Positions 9,266 through 17,182 of a DNA stretch of 64,000 nt are shown here, one piece after another. Under the pieces are notes generated by a model, which was given only the letters and a program-made list of their open reading frames with translations, ran no database searches and had not been told where the DNA came from. The position numbers and the translations under genes were made by a program. The stretch's first letter is position 1; the number at the start of each line of letters is the position of its first letter. Source of the stretch: Listeria cossartiae subsp. cayugensis. GTDB taxonomy: Bacteria > Bacillota > Bacilli > Lactobacillales > Listeriaceae. The stretch is from NCBI RefSeq assembly GCF_014229095.1, contig NZ_JAARZC010000001.1:186001-250000 (forward strand). The letters run 5' to 3'.

Positions 9266-9359
9266 TTTCGGAGGCAGTGTAGAACAAAATTTGTTGAACA
9301 AATTAAAAAAGTAAGAGATGTAAATAATACATATAAAAAGATTAAACACTGCGGGAGCA
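9266..9359 (+). repeat. Decayed cassette remnant, copy 2
   Basis: A frame running FDPNGNTIKV (RHS-like, ~9158-9187), stop, then a fragment ending RFGGSVEQNLLNKLKK, followed directly by RDVNNTYKKIKHCGS. The last two pieces match those at 8478-8608; the 47-bp segments 8562-8608 and 9313-9359 are colinear with equal length. This is the second trace of a duplicated toxin-tip/immunity cassette. The gap 9152-9426 holds nothing else. Confidence 0.6.
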
Positions 9360-9426
9360 GATGCAAGATAGTAAGAATATAATCATAGAAAACGTAAAAA
9401 GAAAATAACCAATTTAGGAGATTGAA

Positions 9427-9591
9427 ATGGATTCAATTTTAAAATTAATAATGGATTTGGAATTCATCGGCATAATTATAATGTGTATAGTTATTACAGA
9501 TTTTAAGAAAGACAACTTCTTTTCGAGGTGTATACAAGTTTTACTATTGTTAAGTTTATTTGTGGTTACGGGAATAACTATCTACTTTTAA
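9427..9591 (+). CDS. Small two-helix membrane protein (54 aa)
   Basis: ATG at 9427 with AGGAG 6 nt upstream. Two hydrophobic helices (about residues 12-25 and 37-53) are joined by a short charged loop (DFKKDNFFSR). The stop at 9589-9591 falls within the ribosome site region of the next small gene, suggesting coupled expression. No family recognised. It is one of 13 similar-sized membrane proteins in this array, and an immunity role against membrane-acting tips is an inference from context. Confidence 0.6.
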   Translation: MDSILKLIMDLEFIGIIIMCIVITDFKKDNFFSRCIQVLLLLSLFVVTGITIYF

Positions 9592-9608
9592 GAAGGATGG
9601 AGGATAAT

Positions 9609-9779
9609 ATGCTACTCGTGATAATAATATATTTTGTTTTTCTACTTATATTAATTATTGGCTATGAAAAGAGAAGTAAGAAAAACAGTAAAACCATTTT
9701 TAACAATATAACCATCATTATTTTCCTTCTAGCCCTTCTGGTTTATTGTATAATGCTAGTCCCTCGGTTGGGCATTTAA
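9609..9779 (+). CDS. Small two-helix membrane protein (56 aa)
   Basis: ATG at 9609 is chosen because GGAGG lies 5 nt upstream; the ATG at 9597 overlaps that site. Residues 2-18 and about 33-51 are hydrophobic, separated by a Lys/Arg/Ser loop (EKRSKKNSKT). It follows the 54-residue membrane protein by 17 bp. Function unknown; candidate immunity or accessory membrane protein of the array. Confidence 0.6.
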   Translation: MLLVIIIYFVFLLILIIGYEKRSKKNSKTIFNNITIIIFLLALLVYCIMLVPRLGI

Positions 9780-9927
9780 GGAATGAAAGTCACTATAGAA
9801 TAATTGACGTTTGAAGTTTAGACTATAGATTATCAGGTTTGAAATCTCAATTTTACTCTCTATTCAAATTTACAGTGGGCTCTGTAAAGTGAAGAGAAAA
9901 ACATTATGAACATTACAGGAGACCATC

Positions 9928-10283
9928 ATGATTGAATTTATTATCGATGTATCGATAAATTTTATTACATTTGCAATTTGTTTCATTCCGCTTCATCTTT
10001 CAGAAAAAAATAAAGGTACCTTGGAGAAAATAGTGCAAGCATACTTTTTGCGGGGATTATGATAGTTGGAACAGGTATTTTCATAAGCAGTAGTGAAACC
10101 CTGAAATCATATATTTATGTGATTTTGGTAGTGCAAATAATTATTTTGTGTATCGAGCTTATATTTGTGTTATGGAGTAAAAGTAAAGGAAAGTCTACAA
10201 TTTTATCTATCCTATCAGCAATATTAGCTATAGTCGCTTTAGGAATATACATTTATTACGTCGTAGCGAGTTTTATTTATTGA
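9928..10283 (+). pseudogene. Frameshifted membrane protein gene, paralogue of 14933-15289
   Basis: ATG at 9928 (AGGAGA upstream) opens a frame that ends at 10060-10062 after about 44 residues. The -1 frame continues from about 10036 to 10283 with SILFAGIMIVGTGIF and three more hydrophobic segments. Joined, the product aligns along its length with the intact protein at 14933-15289 (GKVIAILSIVGLSTVGTGLL in the paralogue). The break lies in or just before a T5 run (~10041-10045), so a one-base indel is the simplest cause. An ATGA overlap at 10059 leaves open translation of the second half by coupling. Confidence 0.65.
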
Positions 10284-10372
10284 AAATTATTTTTCAACAA
10301 TAGGAAAAATTTGCAGAAAAGAGTAATAATAAATGCGGGAATGGATGGAAAATAATTAGTAAGGAGATAAAC

Positions 10373-10786
10373 ATGTCTTTGAAAAAGAAAATGGCTATTT
10401 TAAATCAAGCGATAATAAAAGAGTTGTATAAATACCCTGAAAAAAGGCTTCATGAAACGTATATGGATTTGCGTGAGGGAAGCTTGGAATTTATATTTGC
10501 TGAAAATACGGAGGACATAGACCCGCTAGTATTAAAAATAGAAGGGGTAACGGCTTATTATTTTCAACGTAATCACGGAGAAAGTAGATTTGATTTAGAC
10601 ACGGATGAAAGTTCGTTGTTACTACTAGAAACGCTTGAAGTAGTGATGCCTCCTTTTAAAATAGGAGAGGATAGAGCGGATTTTATTGCTGAAGGAAATC
10701 TGATTCTTGAGTTAGATGAAATAAGCTATGTTATAGAATGTAAAAAAATTAAATTAAACGATGTAGTTTTTAATTTAGATGAATGA
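10373..10786 (+). CDS. Hypothetical acidic protein (137 aa), possible YxiG-like immunity protein
   Basis: Starts behind AAGGAG 7 nt upstream of the ATG. Soluble and acidic, with a helical N-terminus (KKKMAILNQAIIKELYKYPE) then beta-rich sequence (GSLEFIFAE, VLKIEGVTAYYFQ, YVIECKKIKL). No signal peptide or membrane helix. The composition and the place in a WapA-type array recall the small immunity-like genes next to B. subtilis wapA, but no family can be assigned with certainty. The stop overlaps an ATG at 10783; the next gene more likely starts at 10825. Confidence 0.65.
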   Translation: MSLKKKMAILNQAIIKELYKYPEKRLHETYMDLREGSLEFIFAENTEDIDPLVLKIEGVTAYYFQRNHGESRFDLDTDESSLLLLETLEVVMPPFKIGEDRADFIAEGNLILELDEISYVIECKKIKLNDVVFNLDE

Positions 10787-10824
10787 ATATCAAAAGAGAA
10801 GACATCTTTTCAAGGAGAGGAACT

Positions 10825-10983
10825 ATGTCATATTTAAACGGTATAATATCCATTCTGATGCTTTTATTATTAGGTGGGGTATTCATTTCCTATAAAAAAG
10901 ACAAAGGTAAATTTAGGTCATTCCTGTTCACAGTGATTTCAGTTGAACTACTATTTGTATTTTTTGCGTTGTTCTTTTTCTAA
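10825..10983 (+). CDS. Small two-helix membrane protein (52 aa)
   Basis: ATG at 10825 has AAGGAGAGG upstream; the in-frame ATG at 10783 overlapping the previous stop has no such site. Two hydrophobic helices (about 4-22 and 34-52) flank a short basic loop (SYKKDKGKFRS). Function unknown; member of the small membrane protein series in this array. Confidence 0.6.
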   Translation: MSYLNGIISILMLLLLGGVFISYKKDKGKFRSFLFTVISVELLFVFFALFFF

Positions 10984-11015
10984 AACAATAAATCAGTTAA
11001 TGAGGGGGAAACGCG

Positions 11016-11207
11016 CTGGACACATTAAGAATACTACTATTAATAATATGTTCGATCCTTACAATCATCTTTATCATTAGTTTTAAATTTAAAGAAAAAG
11101 CCTTTAAAGCACAATTTATTTTAACGTTGGTAACAGTATTTGTCTGTTTTCCTATCTACGTAATTTTATTTATGGATAGGTCCTATATTCTTTTCCACTC
11201 GAGATAA
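11016..11207 (+). CDS. Small membrane protein with apparent CTG start (63 aa)
   Basis: The open frame runs to TAA at 11205-11207 with two hydrophobic segments (about residues 4-19 and 32-51) around a Lys-rich loop. GAGGGGG at 11002-11008 points to a CTG at 11016, 7 nt away; no ATG, GTG or TTG is properly placed. Protein-like composition and the two-helix pattern shared with its neighbours argue it is real. The unusual start codon lowers confidence. Confidence 0.45.
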   Translation: MDTLRILLLIICSILTIIFIISFKFKEKAFKAQFILTLVTVFVCFPIYVILFMDRSYILFHSR

Positions 11208-11245
11208 TTAGTAAAGCATTGGAGAAAGATAGAGAGGTGTTCAAA

Positions 11246-11824
11246 ATTAAAAATGAGAAAATGAATAATTTAACTAGTTTTGAAGTTGAAAAGAGAATAA
11301 AAAAACTCATCCATGCTGAAAAGGCCCTACCAGAACAAATATTTTCCGAGCCAAATAAATACAACTATTACTTTGAAGAACCAGAAGCTATTTCTATAGA
11401 TGATGCGGATTTTATCAGGATGATGAAACAGCTTGTTGAAAAAACACAAGACGAGAAAGCATATATCAGTGAGATTTTGGAAGAAAAGAAATTTTTGCAG
11501 AAGAGGAAAACAATTTTGGAGTTAAGGCGGGAAATAGACTTTTCTCAGAGTGACAGTGATATTATAAATGATTTAGATATTGATAATTTAATGGGGGAAA
11601 ATGTATTTCTGTATTTTTTTATGTATTTTCCATCTGAACAAATTTTTATTCTAGCCGATGGATACTCAGAAATAGCTATATTGGCGATTGATAAAGGGCT
11701 GGATATGGATGTTAGTTGGTATGATATAGAAGCGTTTTGTCCTGTGGAAAGTCCAGGGATGGGAGAAAGATTTAAGAAAAGATTTAAGCGTGGATTAATA
11801 AAAAATTATAGAAGTCGTACTTAG
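11246..11824 (+). CDS. Family-A soluble protein, copy 1 (possible immunity protein)
   Basis: About 192 residues, clearly paralogous to 17183-17746: both carry EVEKRIKKLI, the stretch YFEEPEAI, TQDEKAYISEI and MYFPSEQ. Acidic, no membrane helix. The start is uncertain: TTG at 11219, GTG at 11237, ATT at 11246 (AGAGAGG 8 nt upstream) or ATG at 11261, which aligns with the paralogue's start but has a weak ribosome site. A third, decayed copy lies at 12067-12177. I do not recognise the family; duplication within a toxin array fits immunity genes diversifying against related tips. Confidence 0.65.
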   Translation: MKNEKMNNLTSFEVEKRIKKLIHAEKALPEQIFSEPNKYNYYFEEPEAISIDDADFIRMMKQLVEKTQDEKAYISEILEEKKFLQKRKTILELRREIDFSQSDSDIINDLDIDNLMGENVFLYFFMYFPSEQIFILADGYSEIAILAIDKGLDMDVSWYDIEAFCPVESPGMGERFKKRFKRGLIKNYRSRT

Positions 11825-11863
11825 GTAATATAACGTAATGTAAAGAACGGGGAGTTTTGGAAA

Positions 11864-12031
11864 ATGAATATTCTAATTGGCGGGATTTGTTTAATAGTAA
11901 GCATGTTAATATTCGGTGTATGTTTTCATATTGCTGGAAAAGTTAGCAATAAGGTAAGTGAAACTATTTGGACATATCTTGGCATAATTTTATCTTCTAT
12001 AGGACTTATTATGTTCTGGATAATAACTTAA
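11864..12031 (+). CDS. Small two-helix membrane protein (55 aa)
   Basis: ATG at 11864 with GGGGAG 9 nt upstream. Two hydrophobic helices (about 2-22 and 37-54) separated by GKVSNKVSE. It lies 39 bp after family-A copy 1. No family recognised. Confidence 0.6.
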   Translation: MNILIGGICLIVSMLIFGVCFHIAGKVSNKVSETIWTYLGIILSSIGLIMFWIIT

Positions 12032-12066
12032 AGTTCGCAATATAAAAAGGTTATTCTTGCGGATGA

Positions 12067-12177
12067 ATCTGTGGAGGTAAAAAAGAAGATGCTTATCCAG
12101 ATGCAAACAAAATATTTTTGTTTAAAGAAAAGCAGGAATTGAATTTTAGAAAAGGGGTAGATTTTTCCAGTGATTAA
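12067..12177 (+). pseudogene. Remnant of a third family-A paralogue
   Basis: A frame open from 12067 ends with NKIFLFKEKQELNFRKG then VDFSSD and a stop at 12175-12177. It lines up with KKFLQKRKTILELRREIDFSQSD of the gene at 11246 and with the same region of 17183-17746. Only this internal piece survives, with no start and no C-terminal half. Confidence 0.55.
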
Positions 12178-12215
12178 AGAAAAAGAATACGGAAACTAGA
12201 AAAGAGGGAGTCTAA

Positions 12216-12701
12216 ATTATAGAAAACAGCATTTTCACACTAGAAAATCAGGAAGAAATAAAAACTAGTTACAACGATGAAATGTCAGATGATGACCTAC
12301 GAAATATGATTGCAAATAAAAGCCAACCTATTCATTTACTGTTAGAATTTGGCATTTTTGATAGAGAAGATTTGAACGAGAAGTTTCCAGATAGTGAAAT
12401 GAAGGAGATTTCTTATGAAGGTAAGAAGCTGTTATTAATTCAGAATATCCAAACAGATAATCTGCAAATCGATGAAGTTCTATTTGTTTTCAGACTTTTA
12501 GCCAACTCGAACTTTCTTGTGTATATTATATCTGGGCATAAACTAGACAGAATTTTGCACTACTTACAGAAAGACACTCTTTTTAAAAGAAATAAGATAG
12601 TGGGGAAAATGAAGTTAAGTTTAGGCAAGGACGAGTTCTTGGTCATGTCGGATTATGATGGAAGTTCGGTTATAATCATAAGTAAACAACTAGATCATTA
12701 A
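12216..12701 (+). CDS. Hypothetical soluble protein (~161 aa), start uncertain
   Basis: The frame is open from 12216 to the stop at 12699-12701. The first ATG (12282) has no ribosome site, whereas GAGGGAG at 12204-12210 is well placed for an ATT at 12216 or ATA at 12219, giving up to 161 residues. Mixed alpha/beta and acidic, without membrane segments; hydrophobic strands include KKLLLIQNIQ and EVLFVFRLL. Family not recognised. Candidate immunity gene by context. Confidence 0.55.
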   Translation: MIENSIFTLENQEEIKTSYNDEMSDDDLRNMIANKSQPIHLLLEFGIFDREDLNEKFPDSEMKEISYEGKKLLLIQNIQTDNLQIDEVLFVFRLLANSNFLVYIISGHKLDRILHYLQKDTLFKRNKIVGKMKLSLGKDEFLVMSDYDGSSVIIISKQLDH

Positions 12702-12762
12702 ATATAGAAAAAGAAGTTTCGGTTTTTCTAGTGGTAAAACAATATTAGAGGCGGGAAAATAA

Positions 12763-13152
12763 TTGCTTATGAAAAAAATAGATAATGAGTTGTTTTTAAG
12801 AAAAGATCAATTAGAAGGAACGATGTATGTAGAATTTAAATATAGTTCCGCCAAAAAAGGTTTTTGGGATGAAGATTCGTATTATGTTAATAGCGATATT
12901 TTTGAATATTTACTTGATGATTTTGAAAAGAGTAAAGAGGATTTCAGCATGTTTGGCGAGAATCATTTTAGTTTTGAGGAAGTAGATAATTTAAAAAATA
13001 AGCTGAAAGAGCGAGATATGGTGACAATTTCAGATAGTCTGGTAGAAAAAGTTGCGGGCATTCGGTCGTTGTCCATCTTGATTCGTAGTATAGAATCATG
13101 GCTAGAAAAAGCACTTGAGCTAGATGTTAGCGTAATTATATTGGGTGTCTAA
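12763..13152 (+). CDS. Hypothetical acidic protein (129 aa)
   Basis: TTG at 12763 is preceded by AGAGGCGGG 7 nt upstream; the in-frame ATG at 12769 is an alternative. Strongly acidic, aromatic-rich N-terminal half (KKGFWDEDSYYVNSDIF, YLLDDFEKSKEDF), then a helical C-terminus ending in a hydrophobic strand (VSVIILGV). No signal or membrane helix. No family recognised; by position another putative immunity gene. Confidence 0.6.
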   Translation: MLMKKIDNELFLRKDQLEGTMYVEFKYSSAKKGFWDEDSYYVNSDIFEYLLDDFEKSKEDFSMFGENHFSFEEVDNLKNKLKERDMVTISDSLVEKVAGIRSLSILIRSIESWLEKALELDVSVIILGV

Positions 13153-13190
13153 CAACTTACTACAAACCTCAATGAGTTAGGAGAAAGACA

Positions 13191-13463
13191 ATGACGAATA
13201 AAGAACACAAATCTTGGAAACATTTCAAATTAGGCGTAATTTTGTTGCTAATAGTTACAGTAATAGCATATTATTTGTTGGAATCATCATGGGCTAAATC
13301 CATTATAGAAGTTAGTGTAGGGTTTATTCTAATTGCAAATATTTTTATGTTATCTGATTTAATTGGCAAAATGAAATTAAAGAAAAGAATCCAAGAGTCA
13401 CTTGAAATCACCTGTGTTATTATGTTTGTAAGTATTTTAATCAGTTCATTTTTTTTATATTGA
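13191..13463 (+). CDS. Small three-helix membrane protein (90 aa)
   Basis: ATG at 13191 with TTAGGAGA upstream. Three hydrophobic stretches (about 13-30, 36-52 and 70-89) and a Lys-rich loop. It follows the 129-residue acidic gene by 38 bp and precedes another small membrane gene by 19 bp. Function unknown. Confidence 0.65.
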   Translation: MTNKEHKSWKHFKLGVILLLIVTVIAYYLLESSWAKSIIEVSVGFILIANIFMLSDLIGKMKLKKRIQESLEITCVIMFVSILISSFFLY

Positions 13464-13482
13464 AGTTGAGGAGAAATTAATT

Positions 13483-13662
13483 ATGCCGGATATATTAATC
13501 ATACTGTTAATAGTAAATATACTAGTTTTAATCTATTTTCTATTTTTTTCAGATAATATCCCTAAAAAATACAAAAATACATATATAATAACCGTTTTTT
13601 TAGTCGTGTTTATAACTTTTGGATTATATGAGTATTATACGATTAAGGAATTGTTTAATTAG
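13483..13662 (+). CDS. Small two-helix membrane protein (59 aa)
   Basis: ATG at 13483 with GAGGAG upstream. Hydrophobic residues 3-23 and about 35-49 flank DNIPKKYKNT. The 19-bp gap to the preceding membrane gene suggests the two form a pair. Function unknown. Confidence 0.6.
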   Translation: MPDILIILLIVNILVLIYFLFFSDNIPKKYKNTYIITVFLVVFITFGLYEYYTIKELFN

Positions 13663-13681
13663 GTAATTTGGAATACTTTTC

Positions 13682-13774
13682 TTGAAAAGTATTTTTAGCA
13701 AGATTAGTGAAAGACCAAATAACTATGGGTTAGAAATAGAAGATTTAGTGGATATTGTTAATGATGCTGACTAG
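13682..13774 (+). pseudogene. Short coding fossil (30 codons)
   Basis: From a TTG at 13682 the frame encodes KSIFSKISERPNNYGLEIED and ends VNDAD at 13772-13774. It has protein-like composition but no good ribosome site and is too short to be a domain, so it is read as the tail of a lost gene. Confidence 0.35.
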
Positions 13775-13802
13775 AAAATACTGCAGAAAAGGGGATTTTT
13801 AA

Positions 13803-14846
13803 TTGGAGAAGGTAGAGCTGAAAAAGAAACCGTATGCAAGCTTTAATGAACAATTTACTGGGATGTTTAGTCTGGAAAATTGGTTACCCCATAACGTATT
13901 TAATCGTAAATTCAACAATTTTTACGTATATGATATGGATTATTTTTATGAAGAAATTGGTTGGAAATGGATTTTAGAAAATCTGGCTGATGGTAGTGAT
14001 AAGCATTTGTTCTTTACTACTGTTCCTGAAAACAATACGGACTATACGGTAGCTGAAATCCCTATTTCGCTTGAGCCAAAGAAAATCATCGAACAGATTG
14101 ATATACTGGAAAATGAATCTAAGGATGTGAAAAATACGTTCTTTTTAACGTTTGAGGAGGCGTGTTTATTTTCTAACGCAGGTAATTGGGGCTTATATTT
14201 TGTTAGAGAATTTAATTTCGTTATTTTAGCCACGGAGGAAACATTTGTAAAATCTGACTCATTCCTAAATTTAGAAAGTATGACAGTTGAACAGTTTACC
14301 GAACATTTTCAAGATTGGTCAGCGTGGACTGAAAAAGGTAATCGAAAATATTTAAAAACGTTTAACAAAATATTTTTTTGTAAGCAAAGGGTTAGAAAAA
14401 TGATCTATTTAAAAGGCATAACAACAGCGGGTGCATACGATAATCGAGAGGAATGTCTGGAAGAAATTCATGAAGATATTCAAAAAATAATGAAGAGGCT
14501 TATTCTTCATTATGATATTTATCAATTTCATTTGTCCCATAAATTCGATGATTCAGCTGATAAATCAGTCCTTGTAAAGGAAACTAGATTTAGAAAGACA
14601 TATGCTAATTTTTATAAGGAAAAGGAAGAGCGATTTGATGAGGGTTCTAACTATGATAAGTATCTTTTAGCAGAAAAAGATAGTGACTTTTCTAAGGATA
14701 TAGATAAATTAAAACTTAGTGAAATGCCAACGAAAGACAATTTAAGAGCCGAATTGTTAGCATTTTTTCCGTTAATTGTCATTTTATCAGATTCAAGTGA
14801 GTTAATGGCGTATTCGGTGGATATGTCTATATTAGAGCTGGTGTAA
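13803..14846 (+). CDS. Hypothetical soluble protein (347 aa)
   Basis: Starts at TTG 13803 behind AGAAAAGGGGA. The largest soluble protein in the array, acidic, rich in aromatic residues, with no signal peptide or membrane helix. Notable stretches are NNFYVYDMDYFYEEIGWKW near residues 38-58 and a charged helical region around 220-245. No motif that I recognise. Its size exceeds most immunity proteins; it could be an immunity protein for a large tip or an unrelated accessory gene. Neighbours are the small membrane genes on both sides, all on the same strand. Confidence 0.6.
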   Translation: MEKVELKKKPYASFNEQFTGMFSLENWLPHNVFNRKFNNFYVYDMDYFYEEIGWKWILENLADGSDKHLFFTTVPENNTDYTVAEIPISLEPKKIIEQIDILENESKDVKNTFFLTFEEACLFSNAGNWGLYFVREFNFVILATEETFVKSDSFLNLESMTVEQFTEHFQDWSAWTEKGNRKYLKTFNKIFFCKQRVRKMIYLKGITTAGAYDNREECLEEIHEDIQKIMKRLILHYDIYQFHLSHKFDDSADKSVLVKETRFRKTYANFYKEKEERFDEGSNYDKYLLAEKDSDFSKDIDKLKLSEMPTKDNLRAELLAFFPLIVILSDSSELMAYSVDMSILELV

Positions 14847-14932
14847 TTAACTGGTATAGATGACTTTTATGCTATATCAGAATCGTATTTATTCATAAGT
14901 TGTTTAACAAAAAAAGAGAGTTGAAGTGGAAA

Positions 14933-15289
14933 ATGGATTTTATTTTAAATATTTTAATTAACATTATAGCTTTTATAGGCTTCTTAGTAGGTGGACTTAC
15001 GATAAAAAAAGAGGAGCGTTTTCTCGGAAAAGTAATCGCAATCTTGTCAATAGTTGGATTGTCTACAGTTGGAACAGGTTTACTTATTTCTGGTGTAGAA
15101 GAAGTACACACATATATGTACATTGTATTGCTAATTGAAGTAGGGCTACTTTTAGCGAATATATTCATGAACTATGTAAGTAAGCGAGTAAAATCAGAAG
15201 TTTTAATAGGTATATGCGTATTAGTTCTAACGGTAGTTAATTTATTTACATATGTAACTTATGTGGTTTTGACTTTTGTTCAGTATTAA
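14933..15289 (+). CDS. Four-helix membrane protein, intact paralogue of 9928-10283
   Basis: 118 residues from ATG 14933 (GAAGTGG upstream); an in-frame start at 14900 would add 11 charged residues. Four hydrophobic helices: about 2-22, 35-55, 62-80 and 92-115. The frameshifted gene at 9928-10283 has the same layout and matching sequence, so the array contains an intact and a broken copy of one family. Function unknown; a membrane immunity protein is plausible. Confidence 0.65.
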   Translation: MDFILNILINIIAFIGFLVGGLTIKKEERFLGKVIAILSIVGLSTVGTGLLISGVEEVHTYMYIVLLIEVGLLLANIFMNYVSKRVKSEVLIGICVLVLTVVNLFTYVTYVVLTFVQY

Positions 15290-15337
15290 AGCAACTAGAA
15301 AACACTAACTTTTAAGAGGACTGGAGTTGAATACTTA

Positions 15338-15601
15338 TTGGCTTTTATCAGAAAAAATAGCTTTTTACTGTTTTTAATATTATTTCTCATGAGTTCCATT
15401 TTAATTCATATGTTTTTTTATAATTTTCTCACAGATATTATTGTAACTGTGTTTTTGGGATTAGAAACAATTTTTATTGTCATTATCTCACTAGAAATTA
15501 TGGGTGTTAAAAAGGTAAGGAAGCGGACAACAAGAATTATAGAAATATATTTTTTAATCTTACTTGGTATAACAGTAATCACGTCATATTTATTTTATTA
15601 A
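15338..15601 (+). CDS. Small three-helix membrane protein (87 aa)
   Basis: TTG at 15338; the nearest purine-rich site (CTGGAG, ~15320-15325) is rather distant, so the start is uncertain. Three hydrophobic stretches (about 8-28, 33-53 and 66-86) with a basic KKVRKRTTR loop. The stop overlaps the AGGAGG site of the next gene. Confidence 0.6.
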   Translation: MAFIRKNSFLLFLILFLMSSILIHMFFYNFLTDIIVTVFLGLETIFIVIISLEIMGVKKVRKRTTRIIEIYFLILLGITVITSYLFY

Positions 15602-15616
15602 GGAGGTCTTTCTATT

Positions 15617-15787
15617 ATGGCTATCTCAATTGCAGCGTTGATTAACCTAGTAATAATTGCAGGATTATATTTAATTAAAAGAAGTAGAATAAGTATGATA
15701 TTTAAAGGTATATGTGCTGTTGTCCTATGTACTTTTTCAGTTGGAATGTATGCTTATCTCGGGGTTTATGTCGGATTGTTGGGTTAA
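15617..15787 (+). CDS. Small two-helix membrane protein (56 aa)
   Basis: ATG at 15617 with a full AGGAGG 10 nt upstream at 15601-15606, which begins on the last base of the preceding gene, a clear sign of an operon. Hydrophobic residues 4-20 and about 30-54 with a KRSRIS loop. Function unknown. Confidence 0.65.
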   Translation: MAISIAALINLVIIAGLYLIKRSRISMIFKGICAVVLCTFSVGMYAYLGVYVGLLG

Positions 15788-15850
15788 GGGATTTGTGAAA
15801 AAGAGGCGGAATAAACGAAGTCTTAAGCATACACAGAAAAGAGGGCTGTT

Positions 15851-16437
15851 ATGATAAACCTAGAATGGGAAGAGCTAGACCAACTGGAGATAGAGGAAAA
15901 GGTTCAAGAGGTATTAGATTATAGCTATAATACCTGGACGTCTGATAAGGAGGATATTCGTTATTTTGTGCGGGCGTTTTATATTAGATGGGATATGTTG
16001 GTTGATATGTATGAAGTGGAAGATGATGAGACGGAAGGCGATAAGTTAAAAAACATGTATGATTTTGGCATTAGCGAGCTGGGAAATATTACAGAGGTCA
16101 ACTGGATAATGGGTTATTGCATGGAAATTAATCCAATCTATTTTGAGGAAGATGATAATTATTTGGAGCTTGAGGAGAAAGGGAAAGAAATGCTTCGTAA
16201 TGTAGCAATAAATAATCCAGATGACGTCTTTTGACTTCTTTTGGTATACCAGAAAAAGAATCTTTGAAATGGAAAAGAGCAAACAAAGAGCAACTTATTC
16301 AGTATGGGGAAGATAATTTTAGCTATGACTCGGAGTTTTCGAGCTATTTTAAATATATTATAAATTGCAGGTCGGATGAAGAGTTGGAAAAAGAAAGTTT
16401 TCTGAGGAAGATTTTGCGCAGGTGGAAGCGACAGTGA
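15851..16437 (+). pseudogene. Acidic protein split by a frame break (127 + 68 aa)
   Basis: The first frame (15851-16234, ATG with GAGGGCTG upstream) encodes an acidic protein with IRYFVRAFYIRWDMLVDMY and ends at TGA 16232-16234. A second frame starts with TTG at 16231, overlapping the stop (TTGA), and continues FGIPEKESLKWKR to 16437. The second part has no ribosome site of its own and reads as a natural C-terminus of the first. Either a one-gene frameshift or a translationally coupled pair. No family recognised. Confidence 0.5.
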
Positions 16438-16461
16438 GAATCCATTTGGAGGTGTGATTAT

Positions 16462-17160
16462 ATGCTTGAAGAAATGAAAAAAATTCTTGATGAAATTAAA
16501 ATTATTACCCAGCAAAAACCGTTTGATTATGAAACGGCAGAGGGTTTGATAGCTGAGTTGAATCTTGAAGAGGCGCCACTAGAATTGGAGAAAATCTTAC
16601 TAGCTAGTATAAATGATGACGATGAGAATGCTCGAATATTTGCCTATGAGTATTTATATTATTTTGATAGCGAAGCGGTTTTTCAAGCAGCGCTGATAGG
16701 GACAACGGATGATAATGATTTAGTTCAAATGTGTGCTATAGAAATTTTAGGAAACTTAGCTAAAATAGAAAGCCTTCCTTATTTAGAGAAAGCTTTGAAA
16801 GAAGAAGATCCGAGCGTGCGGTGTTTTGCGGCTGAATCGATTGGCTTTGTGGGGACTGATGAAGCGAAGATACTACTGGAAAAGCAGTTAGATAAAGAAA
16901 AGGACTCTTTTGCAAAAGTGGGAATTTATTCTTCATTGTATTTTCTTGGCGAAGAAGCAATGCTTTCTAACATCATTGCTTTGCTAGACGATAGCTATCA
17001 TTTGACGGTGATAAGGAGCTTGAGTGTTTTAGAAGATTGTATCGACCAAGCTAATAAAGAAATTATACTATTAAGTATTGAAAAACTTTTAAAGCGTGAT
17101 ATTCCCATTTCAGTCAAGGAAAAAGCAGAAATTGTTTTGGAGAAGATTAAAAGAGAATAA
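16462..17160 (+). CDS. HEAT-repeat protein (232 aa), second copy in the array
   Basis: ATG at 16462 behind GGAGGTG. Tandem HEAT-type helix pairs are visible: ENARIFAYEYLYYFDSEAV, LVQMCAIEILGNLAKIESL, PSVRCFAAESIGFVGTDEA and AKVGIYSSLYFLGEEA. Soluble and acidic. Length and architecture match the protein at 7723-8412, although identity is low by eye. In a toxin array two HEAT proteins suggest immunity genes for two related tips, one of them displaced. Role inferred. Confidence 0.75.
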   Translation: MLEEMKKILDEIKIITQQKPFDYETAEGLIAELNLEEAPLELEKILLASINDDDENARIFAYEYLYYFDSEAVFQAALIGTTDDNDLVQMCAIEILGNLAKIESLPYLEKALKEEDPSVRCFAAESIGFVGTDEAKILLEKQLDKEKDSFAKVGIYSSLYFLGEEAMLSNIIALLDDSYHLTVIRSLSVLEDCIDQANKEIILLSIEKLLKRDIPISVKEKAEIVLEKIKRE

Positions 17161-17182
17161 AGCTGAGGAGGAGATAGATTTT

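Noticed and set aside
10030-10062. Programmed -1 frameshift at the T5 run
   Set aside because: No canonical X-XXY-YYZ slippery heptamer or downstream stem is visible; an indel pseudogene is simpler.
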